Positions 1 through 9,308 of a DNA stretch of 64,000 nt are shown in pieces. The translations under genes were made by a program, and so were the position numbers. Numbering within the stretch: the first letter of the stretch is position 1; the number at the start of each line of letters is the position of its first letter. A model generated the notes under the pieces. That model was not told the origin of the DNA and searched no databases. It was given only the letters and a program-made list of their open reading frames with translations. Source of the DNA: Spirosoma fluviale (GTDB taxonomy: Bacteria; Bacteroidota; Bacteroidia; Cytophagales; Spirosomataceae); assembly GCF_900230225.1 (NCBI RefSeq), contig NZ_OCNH01000001.1:992001-1056000 (forward strand), given 5' to 3'.

Positions 1-1455
1 TCCAACGACAAGTTCCCGGATATGCTCGACACCCAGGCCGATACTAAAAACCCGTATCTGCGGCATGGGGGCGATTTTAAGGGAATTATCAACCACCTCG
101 ATTATTTAAAAGACCTTGGGGTTACGGCGCTCTGGCTTACCCCCGTCATCGACAACGACGAAACCTTAAAGAAAGAAGGGCCGGACCGTAACCAGGCCGG
201 GTATCATGGCTACCATTTTACCGATCATTATCAGATCGACAAGCGGTTTGGCGGCATTGCGGGCTATGTTGAACTGGCATCGGCCCTGCACAAGCGGGGA
301 ATGAAGCTGGTACAGGATGCGGTCTATAACCACATTAGCGACGACCACTGGTTTTTTAAGGACAAACCCATGCAGGACTGGGTCAATGTATGGCCGACCT
401 ACACTGGTTCTACCCATAAAGAACAATCCCTTTATGATCCACATGGTGCCACGGCGGACAAAAAAACACTGCTCGATGGCTGGTTTACGCCTTTTCTGCC
501 CGATTTGAATCAACGAAATCCGTACGTAGCGAACTTCCTGATTCAGCACGCCATCTGGTCTACGGAGATGTTTAGTCTCGATGCCTGGCGCATTGATACC
601 TACAAGTACAATGACCTTGCTTTCCTGAATCGCTGTAACAAAGCACTCATGGACGAGTATCCAACCATTCACCTTTTCGGCGAGTCGGTCGTCAATAATC
701 CGGTTGGTCAGGCATTTTTTGTGAAGAATACCGTTGGTTTTCCGTTCAAAAGTAACCAGCCGGGCGCACTGGACTTCGTGCTGTACAATGCCTTTAACGA
801 CGCCCTGAACCAGCGATTCGATTGGGACTCGGGCGTGAACCGCATTCATCAGGTACTCGCCCAGGATGATGTCTACGCCGATCCTAATAAACTGGTTACG
901 TTTCTGGAAAACCACGATACCGACCGCTACCTGTCGGTGATTGGGGATGATTTTGATAAGTACAAGCTGGGCGTTACCTGGCTGCTTACTACGCGGGGTA
1001 TCCCACACTGGTATTACGGGACGGAAATTTTGATGAAAGGCACCAAAAACCCAAGTGATGCCGAAGTCAGAAAGGACTTTCCGGGCGGTTTTCCGGGCGA
1101 TAAAGAGAACAAATTCGAGGCTGCCGGACGAAATAACCGGGAAAACGAAGCCGTTCAGTTTGTGCGTAAACTGGCTACTTACCGACGTAACAATCCGGTT
1201 CTTCAATCCGGGAAACTTACGCAGTTTGTACCGCAGGAAGGAACGTACGTGTATTTTCGGCATGACGCCACCAAGACCGTTATGGTGGCGTCCAACACCA
1301 GCGATAAAGAAATAACGCTCGATACGTCCCGATTTGCTGAACGTATGAAAGGATTTGCATCTGCGAGAAACATACAGACGGATACTCAGTTAACTACTCT
1401 GGATATGATTAGGCTGCCGGCAAAATCCGCACTGGTATTAGAGTTGATGAAGTAA
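1..1455 (+). CDS. GH13 alpha-amylase family protein, 5' end cut by the window
   Basis: The reading frame is open from base 1 (SNDKFPDMLD...), so the gene starts upstream and only the C-terminal about 484 residues are present. The GH13 (beta/alpha)8 signatures are visible in order: DAVYNH (region I), LDAWRIDTYKY with the nucleophile Asp (region II), FGESVV with the acid/base Glu (region III) and FLENHDTDR (region IV). A short beta-sandwich domain ends the protein. The family hydrolyses alpha-1,4-glucans. The layout is closest to neopullulanase or cyclomaltodextrinase (SusA-like) enzymes of Bacteroidota, but substrate and signal peptide cannot be judged without the N-terminus. No SusC/D genes follow it. 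Confidence 0.92.
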   Translation, partial: SNDKFPDMLDTQADTKNPYLRHGGDFKGIINHLDYLKDLGVTALWLTPVIDNDETLKKEGPDRNQAGYHGYHFTDHYQIDKRFGGIAGYVELASALHKRGMKLVQDAVYNHISDDHWFFKDKPMQDWVNVWPTYTGSTHKEQSLYDPHGATADKKTLLDGWFTPFLPDLNQRNPYVANFLIQHAIWSTEMFSLDAWRIDTYKYNDLAFLNRCNKALMDEYPTIHLFGESVVNNPVGQAFFVKNTVGFPFKSNQPGALDFVLYNAFNDALNQRFDWDSGVNRIHQVLAQDDVYADPNKLVTFLENHDTDRYLSVIGDDFDKYKLGVTWLLTTRGIPHWYYGTEILMKGTKNPSDAEVRKDFPGGFPGDKENKFEAAGRNNRENEAVQFVRKLATYRRNNPVLQSGKLTQFVPQEGTYVYFRHDATKTVMVASNTSDKEITLDTSRFAERMKGFASARNIQTDTQLTTLDMIRLPAKSALVLELMK

Positions 1456-1524
1456 GGAAAATGTTATCTTTAATCTCCACGTTCCTGGGTAATCTAACTG
1501 ATATCCAGGGATGTAGAGATTCTT

Positions 1525-1586
1525 TTTGAAGAATAAGTTTCACTATTCGAGCTCCTGGCAATCTAATCCGGCAGTTATTCTTCAAA
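1525..1586. repeat. 12-bp perfect inverted repeat upstream of the histidine kinase
   Basis: The arms TTTGAAGAATAA (1525-1536) and TTATTCTTCAAA (1575-1586) are exact reverse complements separated by 38 bases. It lies between the amylase stop and the kinase start at 1605. It could be an operator or part of a transcript hairpin. No T-run follows it, so it is not a typical intrinsic terminator. Confidence 0.5.
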
Positions 1587-1604
1587 TACATAACTAGTAA
1601 AAGA

Positions 1605-3218
1605 ATGGGTCCATCATCTGTCCCTGAGTTGCAAGATCAATGGCCTTCTCAGGGTATATCGGCTCGATCGCCCGAAGCGGTCCGGCTGGCGTTGGCTGCC
1701 TTCGATGCGTCGCTGAATAGTATAATTTCTATGACCGCTATCCGGGATGCCAATGGCCAGATCGTGGATTTTCAGATGCAAACCGCCAACAAGTCAGTTG
1801 AGCAGAGTTTGGCCATGACGCCCGATCAGATTATTGGCACCCGGTTGCTGGATACGTTTCCCGGCAATCTCGATTCGGGCCTATTCGACGTCTACGTGCG
1901 GGTTGTTACGACCGGAAAGCCCGACCAAACAACGCAGTACTACAAAGACGATAAGGGTCTGGAAGCCTGGTTCACCGTATCGGCCGTACTGCAGGAACCA
2001 GAGACCGTTGTGGTTACGTTTATGAATGTGACCGATAGTAAGCAGGCTGAACTGGCCTTGAAGCAACAAACCGACTTGTTTCAGGCGGTGCTCGATAATG
2101 TGCAGGCGGCTATATCGCTCCATGCAGCCATTCGGAATGCGAATAACCAGATTGTCGACTTCCGGACGTTGATGGCCAACCGGCGCGCAAAACAGATGTG
2201 GGGTGATCTGGAGGAGCCGATCATGACGCAAACGTTTCTTCAGGTGGCCACACCGGATCAGCTGGAACAGGATTTCGATAAATACATTCGGGTGGTCGAA
2301 ACGGGGGAGCCAGACTTGACCGAGTTTAATATTGGCGAACAGTGGTGGCTCCGAAGAGCCGCGAAATCGGGGGATGGGGTAGTCATTCTAAACATGAATA
2401 TCTCCGAAAACCGGCATTACCGGCAGCAACTCGAAGCCGCCAATACCGAACTCAAGCGGTCGAACGAGAACCTGCAATCCTTTGCCTACATTGCTTCGCA
2501 TGATCTGCAGGAGCCGCTCCGCAAAATTCAGGCGTTTGGCGACATCCTGAAAGAGCAGTATTCGCCTTTGCTGGATAACGAGGGCCAGTACATGATTGAG
2601 CGGATGCAATTGGCTGCCGAGCGGATGTCATCCCTTATTCGGGACTTGCTCGACTATTCGCAGATAACGTCCCAGCGGGATATGTTTCGGCCTTTTTCGC
2701 TGACTAAATTGCTCGAAGATATCATCGAAGACCTTTGGCATCCGATTGAACATACCAATGCCCGAATCGAACTGGGTTCCGGTAAGGACTACCCGTTACC
2801 TGATCTTGTTGGCGACCGATTTCAGTTGCGGCAACTGTTTCAGAATTTGCTGTCCAACGCCCTTAAATTTTATAAAACCAACGAAGAGGGCCTTCCAATA
2901 CCACCGGTTATAACCGTTTCGGCGCAGCAGAAACAACGCGCTGATTTACCCGTCGATGTGCAGCAGGACTTACCTAGAAATGAGTCATTCTGGGTAATTC
3001 GTGTGGCCGACAACGGTATTGGCTTCGACCAAAAACACGCCGATCTTGTGTTTGAAGTCTTCAAACGCTTACATAGTCGGCAGAAGTTTGAGGGAACCGG
3101 AGTAGGCCTGGCGGTGGTCAAAAAAGTTGTTGAGCAGCACGATGGTGCCATTCGGGTGCAGAGTAAGCTTGGTAAAGGAACTATCTTTACAATCTATCTG
3201 CCCGCTTATATGGACTGA
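1605..3218 (+). CDS. PAS-domain sensor histidine kinase
   Basis: This 537-residue protein has two PAS-like sensor regions (about residues 25-145 and 155-265), a short coiled linker, a HisKA dimerisation domain with the phospho-accepting His in SHDLQEP (H299), and a HATPase_c domain with the G1 box DNGIGF and G2 box GTGVGL. No transmembrane segment is visible, so it is probably cytoplasmic and senses a soluble or internal cue. Such hybrid PAS kinases are abundant in Cytophagales. No response-regulator gene adjoins it; the next gene is a Crp/Fnr-type regulator 73 bases downstream, possibly co-transcribed. The ATG at 1605 is preceded by an A-rich stretch and no clear Shine-Dalgarno. Confidence 0.9.
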   Translation: MGPSSVPELQDQWPSQGISARSPEAVRLALAAFDASLNSIISMTAIRDANGQIVDFQMQTANKSVEQSLAMTPDQIIGTRLLDTFPGNLDSGLFDVYVRVVTTGKPDQTTQYYKDDKGLEAWFTVSAVLQEPETVVVTFMNVTDSKQAELALKQQTDLFQAVLDNVQAAISLHAAIRNANNQIVDFRTLMANRRAKQMWGDLEEPIMTQTFLQVATPDQLEQDFDKYIRVVETGEPDLTEFNIGEQWWLRRAAKSGDGVVILNMNISENRHYRQQLEAANTELKRSNENLQSFAYIASHDLQEPLRKIQAFGDILKEQYSPLLDNEGQYMIERMQLAAERMSSLIRDLLDYSQITSQRDMFRPFSLTKLLEDIIEDLWHPIEHTNARIELGSGKDYPLPDLVGDRFQLRQLFQNLLSNALKFYKTNEEGLPIPPVITVSAQQKQRADLPVDVQQDLPRNESFWVIRVADNGIGFDQKHADLVFEVFKRLHSRQKFEGTGVGLAVVKKVVEQHDGAIRVQSKLGKGTIFTIYLPAYMD

Positions 3219-3291
3219 TTGTTAGGGCGTTGTGCTGGCGGTCGGTCGTAGTAATGGCTCAGTACGCTCGTTTTATACATTCTCAATATCG

Positions 3292-3855
3292 ATGGAAAAG
3301 TTACGCTTGTTTTTCGGCGAGAATGGTTTCGATGAGGACCAGCAGACAACCATTGCCCAATCGTTCTCACGGCAGGAGTTGACGAAGGGCAGTTTCTATT
3401 TGCGCGAAGGCCAGATTAGCCAGCAGTTAGGGTTTGTTGAACATGGGTTGTTTCAGTATTTCTGCACACGGGACGGGGAGGAAATAACCACCTACACGAC
3501 TGGTTCGGGTGGTTTTTTAGTTTCGCTGAGCAGTTTCCTAAAACAACGGCCCGCCCGTGAATCCATCCGGGCCTTAACTGATAGCATTATCTGGGTCATT
3601 CAAAAACCATCTTTCGATCAACTTCGGCGGGAGGTCACCTCTTTCGAAAGTTTTTATGTTGGTATTCTGGAGGAACAGATTAACTGCATCGATCAGAGTC
3701 GATTCAACCTGTTGACCCTAACAGCCGAAGAGCGTTATCAACGATTAATGGCCGAAGAACCAAACCTGTTACAGGACGTACCACTCCAGCATTTGGCATC
3801 TATTCTGGGAGTAACACCACGGCATCTAAGCCGTATCCGGGGCCAGGTTCGGTGA
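3292..3855 (+). CDS. Crp/Fnr-family transcriptional regulator
   Basis: A 187-residue protein from the ATG at 3292; a GTG at 3232 would add 20 residues unlike the family start. It has an N-terminal cyclic-nucleotide-binding beta-roll (GSFYLREGQISQQLGFVEHGLF) and a C-terminal winged helix whose end (LASILGVTPRHLSRIRGQ) matches the recognition helix of the Bacteroidota Crp subfamily. This subfamily usually lacks the full cAMP-contact set, and its ligand is mostly unknown. It follows the PAS kinase closely, which suggests co-transcription. Regulator identity is firm at family level; its targets are unknown. Confidence 0.85.
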   Translation: MEKLRLFFGENGFDEDQQTTIAQSFSRQELTKGSFYLREGQISQQLGFVEHGLFQYFCTRDGEEITTYTTGSGGFLVSLSSFLKQRPARESIRALTDSIIWVIQKPSFDQLRREVTSFESFYVGILEEQINCIDQSRFNLLTLTAEERYQRLMAEEPNLLQDVPLQHLASILGVTPRHLSRIRGQVR

Positions 3856-4001
3856 ACCGGGTTACCCGTATATTGCCAGTCTGCCGTAAGTCAACATTGG
3901 TAGAAGGAGATCTATTTTTTTCGAAAAAGGGGTGGTCACTCAGTAGAATAAGAGCCGTTGGTAAATTTAGATAGTAGATTTTACACAAACGACTCGTATC
4001 G

Positions 4002-5618
4002 ATGAGACCAACCCTCGCTCTAACCCTACTAATCCTGCTCACTGGCTTAAGCAGTAGTGTATCCATGCTAGAGCCAGTGCTTCAACTGAACGATAGGTCG
4101 GGGTGGAGGTTTGGCGTGCCTGCTGATGAACCCGTAATCGTTAATCTACAGGAGGAATTTCAGACCATTCATAGTTTTGGCGCGTCGGACTGCTGGTCGG
4201 CAAAGTACATCGGCAAATGGCGGGATGAAGCAAAAAAAAATCAAATTGCCGATCTGTTATTCAGCCTGGATACCCTGTCTAACGGGCAACCCAAAGGAAT
4301 AGGATTGTCTCTGTGGCGGATCAATATCGGAGCCGGAAGCTACGAACAGGGTGATAGTAGTGCCATTACGGACAGCTGGCGTCGGGAGGAATGCTTTTTG
4401 ACGCCGGATGGTCAGTACGACTGGACCAAACAGGCCGGAAGTCAGTGGTTTTTACAGGCCGCCCGTCGGCGGGGAGTGCGTTACATGCTGGGCTTTACCA
4501 ACTCCGCGCCCGTTCAGATGACCCGGAACGGGAAGGCATTTTCGCCGGGTGGGCGCTCGTTCAATCTCAAACCTGCCGCCATGGAGCCCTTCGCCGATTT
4601 CCTGACGACGGTTGCCGATCATTTCAAACTCGATTACCTGAGCCCTATCAACGAACCGCAGTGGGACTGGAAGGCCGAAAAAAACGGTCGAGCCAAGCAG
4701 GAAGGATCTCCCGCCGAAAACGCCGATATTGCCGCTGTTACACAGACCCTGTCGGCAAAACTTTCCCAGCGGAATACTAAAACCAGTATCGTAACGGGTG
4801 AGACGGCTCAGCTCGATTACTTATACGCAAAAGCAGAAAGTGGCCGGGGGCGCCAGCTGGATTATTTTTTCGCCCCCAGCGAAGCCCCGGTTGTGATGAA
4901 GTTACCCCATGTTGAGCCGGTTTGGGCATATCATAGCTACTTCACAACCTGCCGGGATTCGACGCTGGTCGATGTTCGCCAAAAAGCGGCCCAGCGAGCC
5001 AAAGCGGTTGGAAGCCCAATGTTGTGGCAGAGTGAGTTTGGCGTGCTGGGCGATATTTGCGGTCAATACAATGGTGGCCCCCGACATACCGATATGAACT
5101 ACGGCCTGTACGTTGCCAAGGTTATTCATAACGACCTGACAGTTGCCAACGTAACGTCCTGGCAGTGGTGGCTGGCGATTAATCCCTATAATTACAGCGA
5201 TGGTCTGGTCTACATAAACGGTCCCGACGGGGCTTATAAAAATCATGATAACGCCCGAAATGATGGGCAAGTGGTCGACTCTAAACAACTATGGGCGTTT
5301 GGTAATTATGCCCGCTTCGTGCGGCCCGGAATGAAGCGCATCGCCGTTCGTTTGGCCGATAGTAACCCCGTCAAAGAAGCCGGTCAATGCATGGTGTCGG
5401 CTTACAAAGACGAACGTCGTAAGCAGCTTGTACTGGTTTGCATCAACATGACCCCTACGGCTAAAACTTTACCCCTCAAAGGGCCGGCCATTCGGAACAG
5501 CCGCTTTACCTGTTACACCACCAGCGAAACAAAAACGCTGGCAAAGTCGGTCGTTTCATCCGGTGTTATCCAACTGGAGCCCAGGTCGGTTGTCACCCTG
5601 GTGGGAAGCTACAAATAA
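4002..5618 (+). CDS. Secreted GH30-family glycosidase, endo-beta-1,6-galactanase-like
   Basis: The 538-residue product begins with a signal peptide (hydrophobic run LALTLLILLTGLSSSVS). The body is a GH30-type (beta/alpha)8 barrel, with HSFGASDCWSA near the N-terminus, the proposed acid/base Glu in SPINEPQWDW (E218) and the nucleophile Glu in LWQSEFGVLGD (E345), followed by a C-terminal beta-sandwich. The architecture matches proteins annotated as endo-beta-1,6-galactanases, which act on arabinogalactan side chains, but other GH30 specificities are possible. The gene stands alone: no SusC/D pair or other polysaccharide-utilisation genes adjoin it. The 146-base upstream gap shows no clear -7 box. 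Confidence 0.85.
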   Translation: MRPTLALTLLILLTGLSSSVSMLEPVLQLNDRSGWRFGVPADEPVIVNLQEEFQTIHSFGASDCWSAKYIGKWRDEAKKNQIADLLFSLDTLSNGQPKGIGLSLWRINIGAGSYEQGDSSAITDSWRREECFLTPDGQYDWTKQAGSQWFLQAARRRGVRYMLGFTNSAPVQMTRNGKAFSPGGRSFNLKPAAMEPFADFLTTVADHFKLDYLSPINEPQWDWKAEKNGRAKQEGSPAENADIAAVTQTLSAKLSQRNTKTSIVTGETAQLDYLYAKAESGRGRQLDYFFAPSEAPVVMKLPHVEPVWAYHSYFTTCRDSTLVDVRQKAAQRAKAVGSPMLWQSEFGVLGDICGQYNGGPRHTDMNYGLYVAKVIHNDLTVANVTSWQWWLAINPYNYSDGLVYINGPDGAYKNHDNARNDGQVVDSKQLWAFGNYARFVRPGMKRIAVRLADSNPVKEAGQCMVSAYKDERRKQLVLVCINMTPTAKTLPLKGPAIRNSRFTCYTTSETKTLAKSVVSSGVIQLEPRSVVTLVGSYK

Positions 5619-5718
5619 CCGCTTAAAAAGCGGGTAGCGTACGAATTAGACATTTGTCCAGTAGATTCGCCGGGCGGCCAGTCAATTTTGTATCATCAGA
5701 TTTAACCAAATAGATGAT

Positions 5719-6168
5719 ATGAAATTACTGGTTTTTGGGGCTCTTCTGGTCATGTCCGGCCCCTTATTTGCTCAGCGGTTTTCCCGCAATGAAGTTAGTA
5801 TAAATGGATTCCGTAACCCGTCTATCGGGTTGGAATACCGCCGGAGCCACGTTTCCGTTCATGCGGGCTATTACCCCACCAACTTCACCTCGGGCGTTAC
5901 AACGTCGTTTGTCCGTACCGGGTTGACCTACTGGTTCCTGCCCGTTGGGCAACGATCAAATCCATCCTCTTTTTACGCATCCGGGTCTTACGTTCGGGGA
6001 CTGGATCGGGATTACGAAGGGAAAAACGGGGTCATGGGCGAAGCAGGTTTTCGCTGGATGGTTTGGCAGGGTCTTAATCTGCGGCTGGGCATTGCGGTCC
6101 TGAAGGCACCCGGACAGGACCTGAAAGTCAACCCGACACCGGGCATTAGCTACTCCTTTGCCTGGTAA
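5719..6168 (+). CDS. Small secreted outer-membrane-type beta-barrel protein, unknown function
   Basis: This 149-residue protein has a clear signal peptide (LLVFGALLVMSGPLFAQ, cleavage after AQ). Alternating hydrophobic strands rich in Tyr, Phe and Gly follow, and it ends in Phe-Ala-Trp, close to the aromatic C-terminus typical of outer-membrane barrels. The size suits a barrel of about eight strands or a porin-fold fragment. I do not recognise a named family. It may share a transcript with the membrane protein 27 bases downstream. Confidence 0.7.
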   Translation: MKLLVFGALLVMSGPLFAQRFSRNEVSINGFRNPSIGLEYRRSHVSVHAGYYPTNFTSGVTTSFVRTGLTYWFLPVGQRSNPSSFYASGSYVRGLDRDYEGKNGVMGEAGFRWMVWQGLNLRLGIAVLKAPGQDLKVNPTPGISYSFAW

Positions 6169-6195
6169 GCCGTCAACGCAAAAAAGCTATTCATC

Positions 6196-6927
6196 ATGGA
6201 AAGAACTGAATTGCCGTCTTACCGGCTCATTGGCCACCTATTAATCATTGGGGCCGTTCTGGTCTTAATTCCTTACACCATCCTGACAATCATCTTCGAC
6301 TATCCCGATATTCTGCGCCAAGACCCCGGTGTTGTGTTGATACGTTTTCAGGCGGGCGGCCCCGCACTTATTGCCACCTGGTGGGCATTTGCCATCACTG
6401 GCTTTCCGCTCCTGATCGCTTACGTACTAATTGGCCAGCGGCTGGAAACAAAAGTTTACTTCGTTCGGTGGGTAACCCTGGTTGGTGTTGTGTCGGGATT
6501 GGTTCAAATTATTGGTCTACTACGCTGGACGTTTGTTGTGCCGGTGCTGGCGTCTACCTACGTTCATACCACCGACCCCGCCATCCGGGCCGCCAGCGTG
6601 GTTGCGTTTCAGACCATTCACCAGTTCGGGGGCGTGGTACTGGGCGAGCACCTGGGTCAGTTGCTTACAATTGTCTGGACGATTATGCTTTCACGGGCTT
6701 TCGAACGACTTGGCTTTTTTCCAAAATGGGTGAGCTGGTTCGGTTATATGGCGTCGGCGGTGTATTTGCTGGCGCAGGGGGATTTAGCCGCAACGGTTAT
6801 TCCGGGTTTTCCGGTTTGGGATTTGGCTGGCTTGCTGGGGAGTACTTTCTGGCTCATCTGGCTTTTGATTACTGGCGTTCAATTTATGCGGTTGAGCCAG
6901 CCAAAAGGGATAGCCGCACTTGCTTAA
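6196..6927 (+). CDS. DUF4386-like integral membrane protein
   Basis: The 243-residue protein has about six hydrophobic helices (around residues 11-33, 55-80, 92-115, 150-165, 178-200 and 215-235) and fits the DUF4386 group of bacterial inner-membrane proteins. Their function is unknown; no catalytic or metal motif is visible. The gene starts 27 bases after the preceding small outer-membrane protein and ends 42 bases before the beta-phosphoglucomutase start, a gap holding a -7 box for the next gene. Confidence 0.75.
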   Translation: MERTELPSYRLIGHLLIIGAVLVLIPYTILTIIFDYPDILRQDPGVVLIRFQAGGPALIATWWAFAITGFPLLIAYVLIGQRLETKVYFVRWVTLVGVVSGLVQIIGLLRWTFVVPVLASTYVHTTDPAIRAASVVAFQTIHQFGGVVLGEHLGQLLTIVWTIMLSRAFERLGFFPKWVSWFGYMASAVYLLAQGDLAATVIPGFPVWDLAGLLGSTFWLIWLLITGVQFMRLSQPKGIAALA

Positions 6928-6934
6928 ATCTGTC

Positions 6935-6942
6935 TACCTTTG
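6935..6942 (+). promoter_or_regulatory. Bacteroidota -7 box TACCTTTG upstream of pgmB
   Basis: An exact TAnnTTTG match lies 27 bases before the pgmB ATG. No TTTG (-33) element is present at the expected 18-21 base spacing, so the call rests on the -7 box and position only. Confidence 0.5.
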
Positions 6943-6969
6943 CGCCTTATTAAGCAGATAAAGCCCAAA

Positions 6970-7626
6970 ATGAGTCAGATAAAAGCCTTTCTTTTCGACC
7001 TCGACGGGGTCATCGTTGATACCGCTATTTACCACTATCAGGCCTGGAAACGGTTGGCCAATGAACTTGGTTTCGATATTTCTGTAGAGTTTAACGAGGG
7101 ACTCAAGGGAGTCAGCCGCATGGAATCGCTGGACCTTATACTGGCCCACGGGGGGCTGACACTGTCTGGTGAGAAAAAAAATGAATTAGCCGCTCAGAAA
7201 AATGAATGGTACCTCGAACTCGTCAGCCGCATGAACTCCGACGATATACTGCCCGGTGTAGCCACCTTTTTCTCGCAGGTTCGAAAAGCCGGTTTACAAA
7301 CGGCTCTCGGCTCAGTCAGTAAGAATGCCCCCCTTATTCTGGAACGCATTGGCATGACGGAGGCCTTCGACGCCATTATAGACGGGACGAAGATCAGCAA
7401 GGGTAAACCAGATCCGGAAGTATTCACGAAAGGAGCCGAAGAACTTGAGGTAAATCCTAACGAGTGCGTCGTATTTGAAGACGCCGTAGCGGGTGTTGAA
7501 GCCGGTAAACGGGCAGGCATGTTTGTGGTTGGACTGGGTGCTGCCCACGTGCTGATACAAGCCGATCTCGTCGCTCTCTCTCTGGAGAATCTCACTGTAC
7601 AGGAGGTTTTATCGAAGGCTGAATAA
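6970..7626 (+). CDS. pgmB: Beta-phosphoglucomutase (HAD superfamily)
   Basis: The 218-residue protein from the ATG at 6970 carries the HAD motif I FLFDLDGV (D10 nucleophile, D12 acid/base), cap-domain residues typical of beta-phosphoglucomutases (KGVSRMESL), motif II LGSVSKN, motif III Lys in SKGKPDPEVF and motif IV VFEDAVAGVEAG. The enzyme interconverts beta-glucose 1-phosphate and glucose 6-phosphate, usually after maltose or trehalose phosphorylase. An alpha-glucan-degrading enzyme lies 5.5 kb upstream, but no phosphorylase gene is in view. A TTG at 6940 in frame would put the -7 box inside the gene and is rejected. Confidence 0.92.
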   Translation: MSQIKAFLFDLDGVIVDTAIYHYQAWKRLANELGFDISVEFNEGLKGVSRMESLDLILAHGGLTLSGEKKNELAAQKNEWYLELVSRMNSDDILPGVATFFSQVRKAGLQTALGSVSKNAPLILERIGMTEAFDAIIDGTKISKGKPDPEVFTKGAEELEVNPNECVVFEDAVAGVEAGKRAGMFVVGLGAAHVLIQADLVALSLENLTVQEVLSKAE

Positions 7627-7715
7627 GTTTATGTATGTTTTTTTAATCCTTCTTTAATCTATTGGTGGCTTTTTGCTAAATTCAGCTTCGATTGATACTG
7701 AGGTTAACTAAAACA

Positions 7716-9308
7716 ATGCCACTTACTAATTCCCTTCGCACATTTCAACACTATCGGACGACCTATCTTCCGAATGATCTAACGGCGGGCCTGTCAGTAT
7801 TTCTGGCAGGCTTGCCGTTGTGCCTGGGGATTGCGCTGGCTTCCGGTGCCCCTCTGTTTGCCGGCCTTGTGGCAGGCATCATCGGCGGCATTGTGGTTGG
7901 TCTGCTTTCCGACTCCGAGGTTAGTGTGAGCGGTCCTGCTGCTGGTCTGGCCGTCATTGTGGCCGAGTCTATTACGGCCGTCGGCACCTTCGAAGCGTTT
8001 CTGGTAGCGGTCATTCTGGCGGGTATCATCCAGTTGATTATGGGGCTGTTGAAAGCGGGCAGACTTAGCAGCTTTTTTCCAGATTCGGTCATCAAGGGCA
8101 TGCTGGTGGGTATCGGTCTGGTCATTATCCTAAAGCAAATTCCGCACGCCCTCGGCCGGGATAACGACTACGAAGGTGAGTACGAGTTCAGCCAATTGGC
8201 CGATCAGGAAAATACGCTCTCCGAAATCTATCGGGCCGTTGCGACGGCTAGCCCCGGTGCGGTAGCCATCAGTCTGATCGCCTTACTCATTCTTATTGGC
8301 TGGGATCAATTGTCCAGAAAAGGCATCCGGTTTTTTCAGGTCGTACCTGCCGCGCTGGTGGTGGTGCTTGTTGGCGTGGGGTTGAATCAGTTTTTCGGTC
8401 ATTATCTGACAAGCTGGTATCTGGGCGATTCCAACGAGCATATGGTTCGGATACCGGTTCTCGCAGCGGGAAACGGGCTGTCTTCTATTCTCGATTTTCC
8501 CGACTTCAGCATCCTGGGCGATACCCACATTTATGGTATTGCGGTTACGATTGCACTCGTCGCCAGCCTTGAAACACTCATCAATCTCGAAGCCATCGAC
8601 CGAATCGACCCGCTCCGTCGGGTATCCTCGGGTAGTCGGGAACTGATGGCCCAGGGCATTGGTAACATTCTGTCCGGATTTATGGGTGGTCTGCCCATGA
8701 CATCGGTTGTCATCCGGACGTCTACTAATGTGTATAGCGCCGGTAAAACTCGGTTGTCAACCATCATTCAGGGCATACTGCTGATGGTGTCGGTACTGGC
8801 AGCGGGCTCCGTTATCAACCATATTCCACTGGCCAGTCTGGCCGCACTGCTCATTGTTATCGGCTACCGTTTGGCTCGACCGGCTCTTTTCGCGGCTATG
8901 TATCGGGAAGGTATGAGCCAGTTTATTCCCTTTATCGTTACTGTGCTCGGCATCCTTTTTACCAATCTGCTCATTGGCATTCTGGTGGGGCTGGCGGTTG
9001 GCTACCTGTTTGTGCTTTATACAAACTCACAGGCTTCATACCGCGTTATCCGGGATGGCAAAAATGTGCTGATCAAATTCCAGAGAGACGTTTATTTTCT
9101 GAGCAAACCCAGGTTAAAGGAAACGCTTCGGTCGTTCAAACCCGGCGATTCAATATTGGTCGATTGCCGGTATGCGAATTTCATCGACCGCGATATTTAC
9201 GCCCTGCTCGTTGATTACGCCCTGACGGCCCGAACGCTGGGAATTGACTACGAACTCCGCGAGGTGACTCAACACAAACGAAACCTACCAACCCATGCAG
9301 CCATCTGA
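7716..9308 (+). CDS. SulP-family anion transporter with C-terminal STAS-like domain
   Basis: The 530-residue protein from the ATG at 7716 has the SulP transport core: the LTAGLSVFLAGLPLCLGIALA start, many hydrophobic helices and the SGPAAGLAVI motif. A cytoplasmic STAS-like domain ends it (VLVDCRYANFIDRD-type core). SulP proteins move sulfate, bicarbonate or other anions. The stop overlaps the start of a beta-carbonic anhydrase by 14 bases. This arrangement is well known and strongly suggests bicarbonate as substrate, with the pair supplying or removing inorganic carbon. An upstream TTG at 7692 is a less likely start. Confidence 0.9.
   Translation: MPLTNSLRTFQHYRTTYLPNDLTAGLSVFLAGLPLCLGIALASGAPLFAGLVAGIIGGIVVGLLSDSEVSVSGPAAGLAVIVAESITAVGTFEAFLVAVILAGIIQLIMGLLKAGRLSSFFPDSVIKGMLVGIGLVIILKQIPHALGRDNDYEGEYEFSQLADQENTLSEIYRAVATASPGAVAISLIALLILIGWDQLSRKGIRFFQVVPAALVVVLVGVGLNQFFGHYLTSWYLGDSNEHMVRIPVLAAGNGLSSILDFPDFSILGDTHIYGIAVTIALVASLETLINLEAIDRIDPLRRVSSGSRELMAQGIGNILSGFMGGLPMTSVVIRTSTNVYSAGKTRLSTIIQGILLMVSVLAAGSVINHIPLASLAALLIVIGYRLARPALFAAMYREGMSQFIPFIVTVLGILFTNLLIGILVGLAVGYLFVLYTNSQASYRVIRDGKNVLIKFQRDVYFLSKPRLKETLRSFKPGDSILVDCRYANFIDRDIYALLVDYALTARTLGIDYELREVTQHKRNLPTHAAI

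Noticed and set aside
166-1263. Long open frame antisense to the GH13 gene (365 codons)
   Set aside because: The plus frame has all GH13 motifs and continues to a proper stop; the antisense product shows no domain and is a by-product of codon bias.
5640-5719. CAATTTTG before the small outer-membrane protein as a -7 box
   Set aside because: One mismatch to TAnnTTTG and no -33 element.
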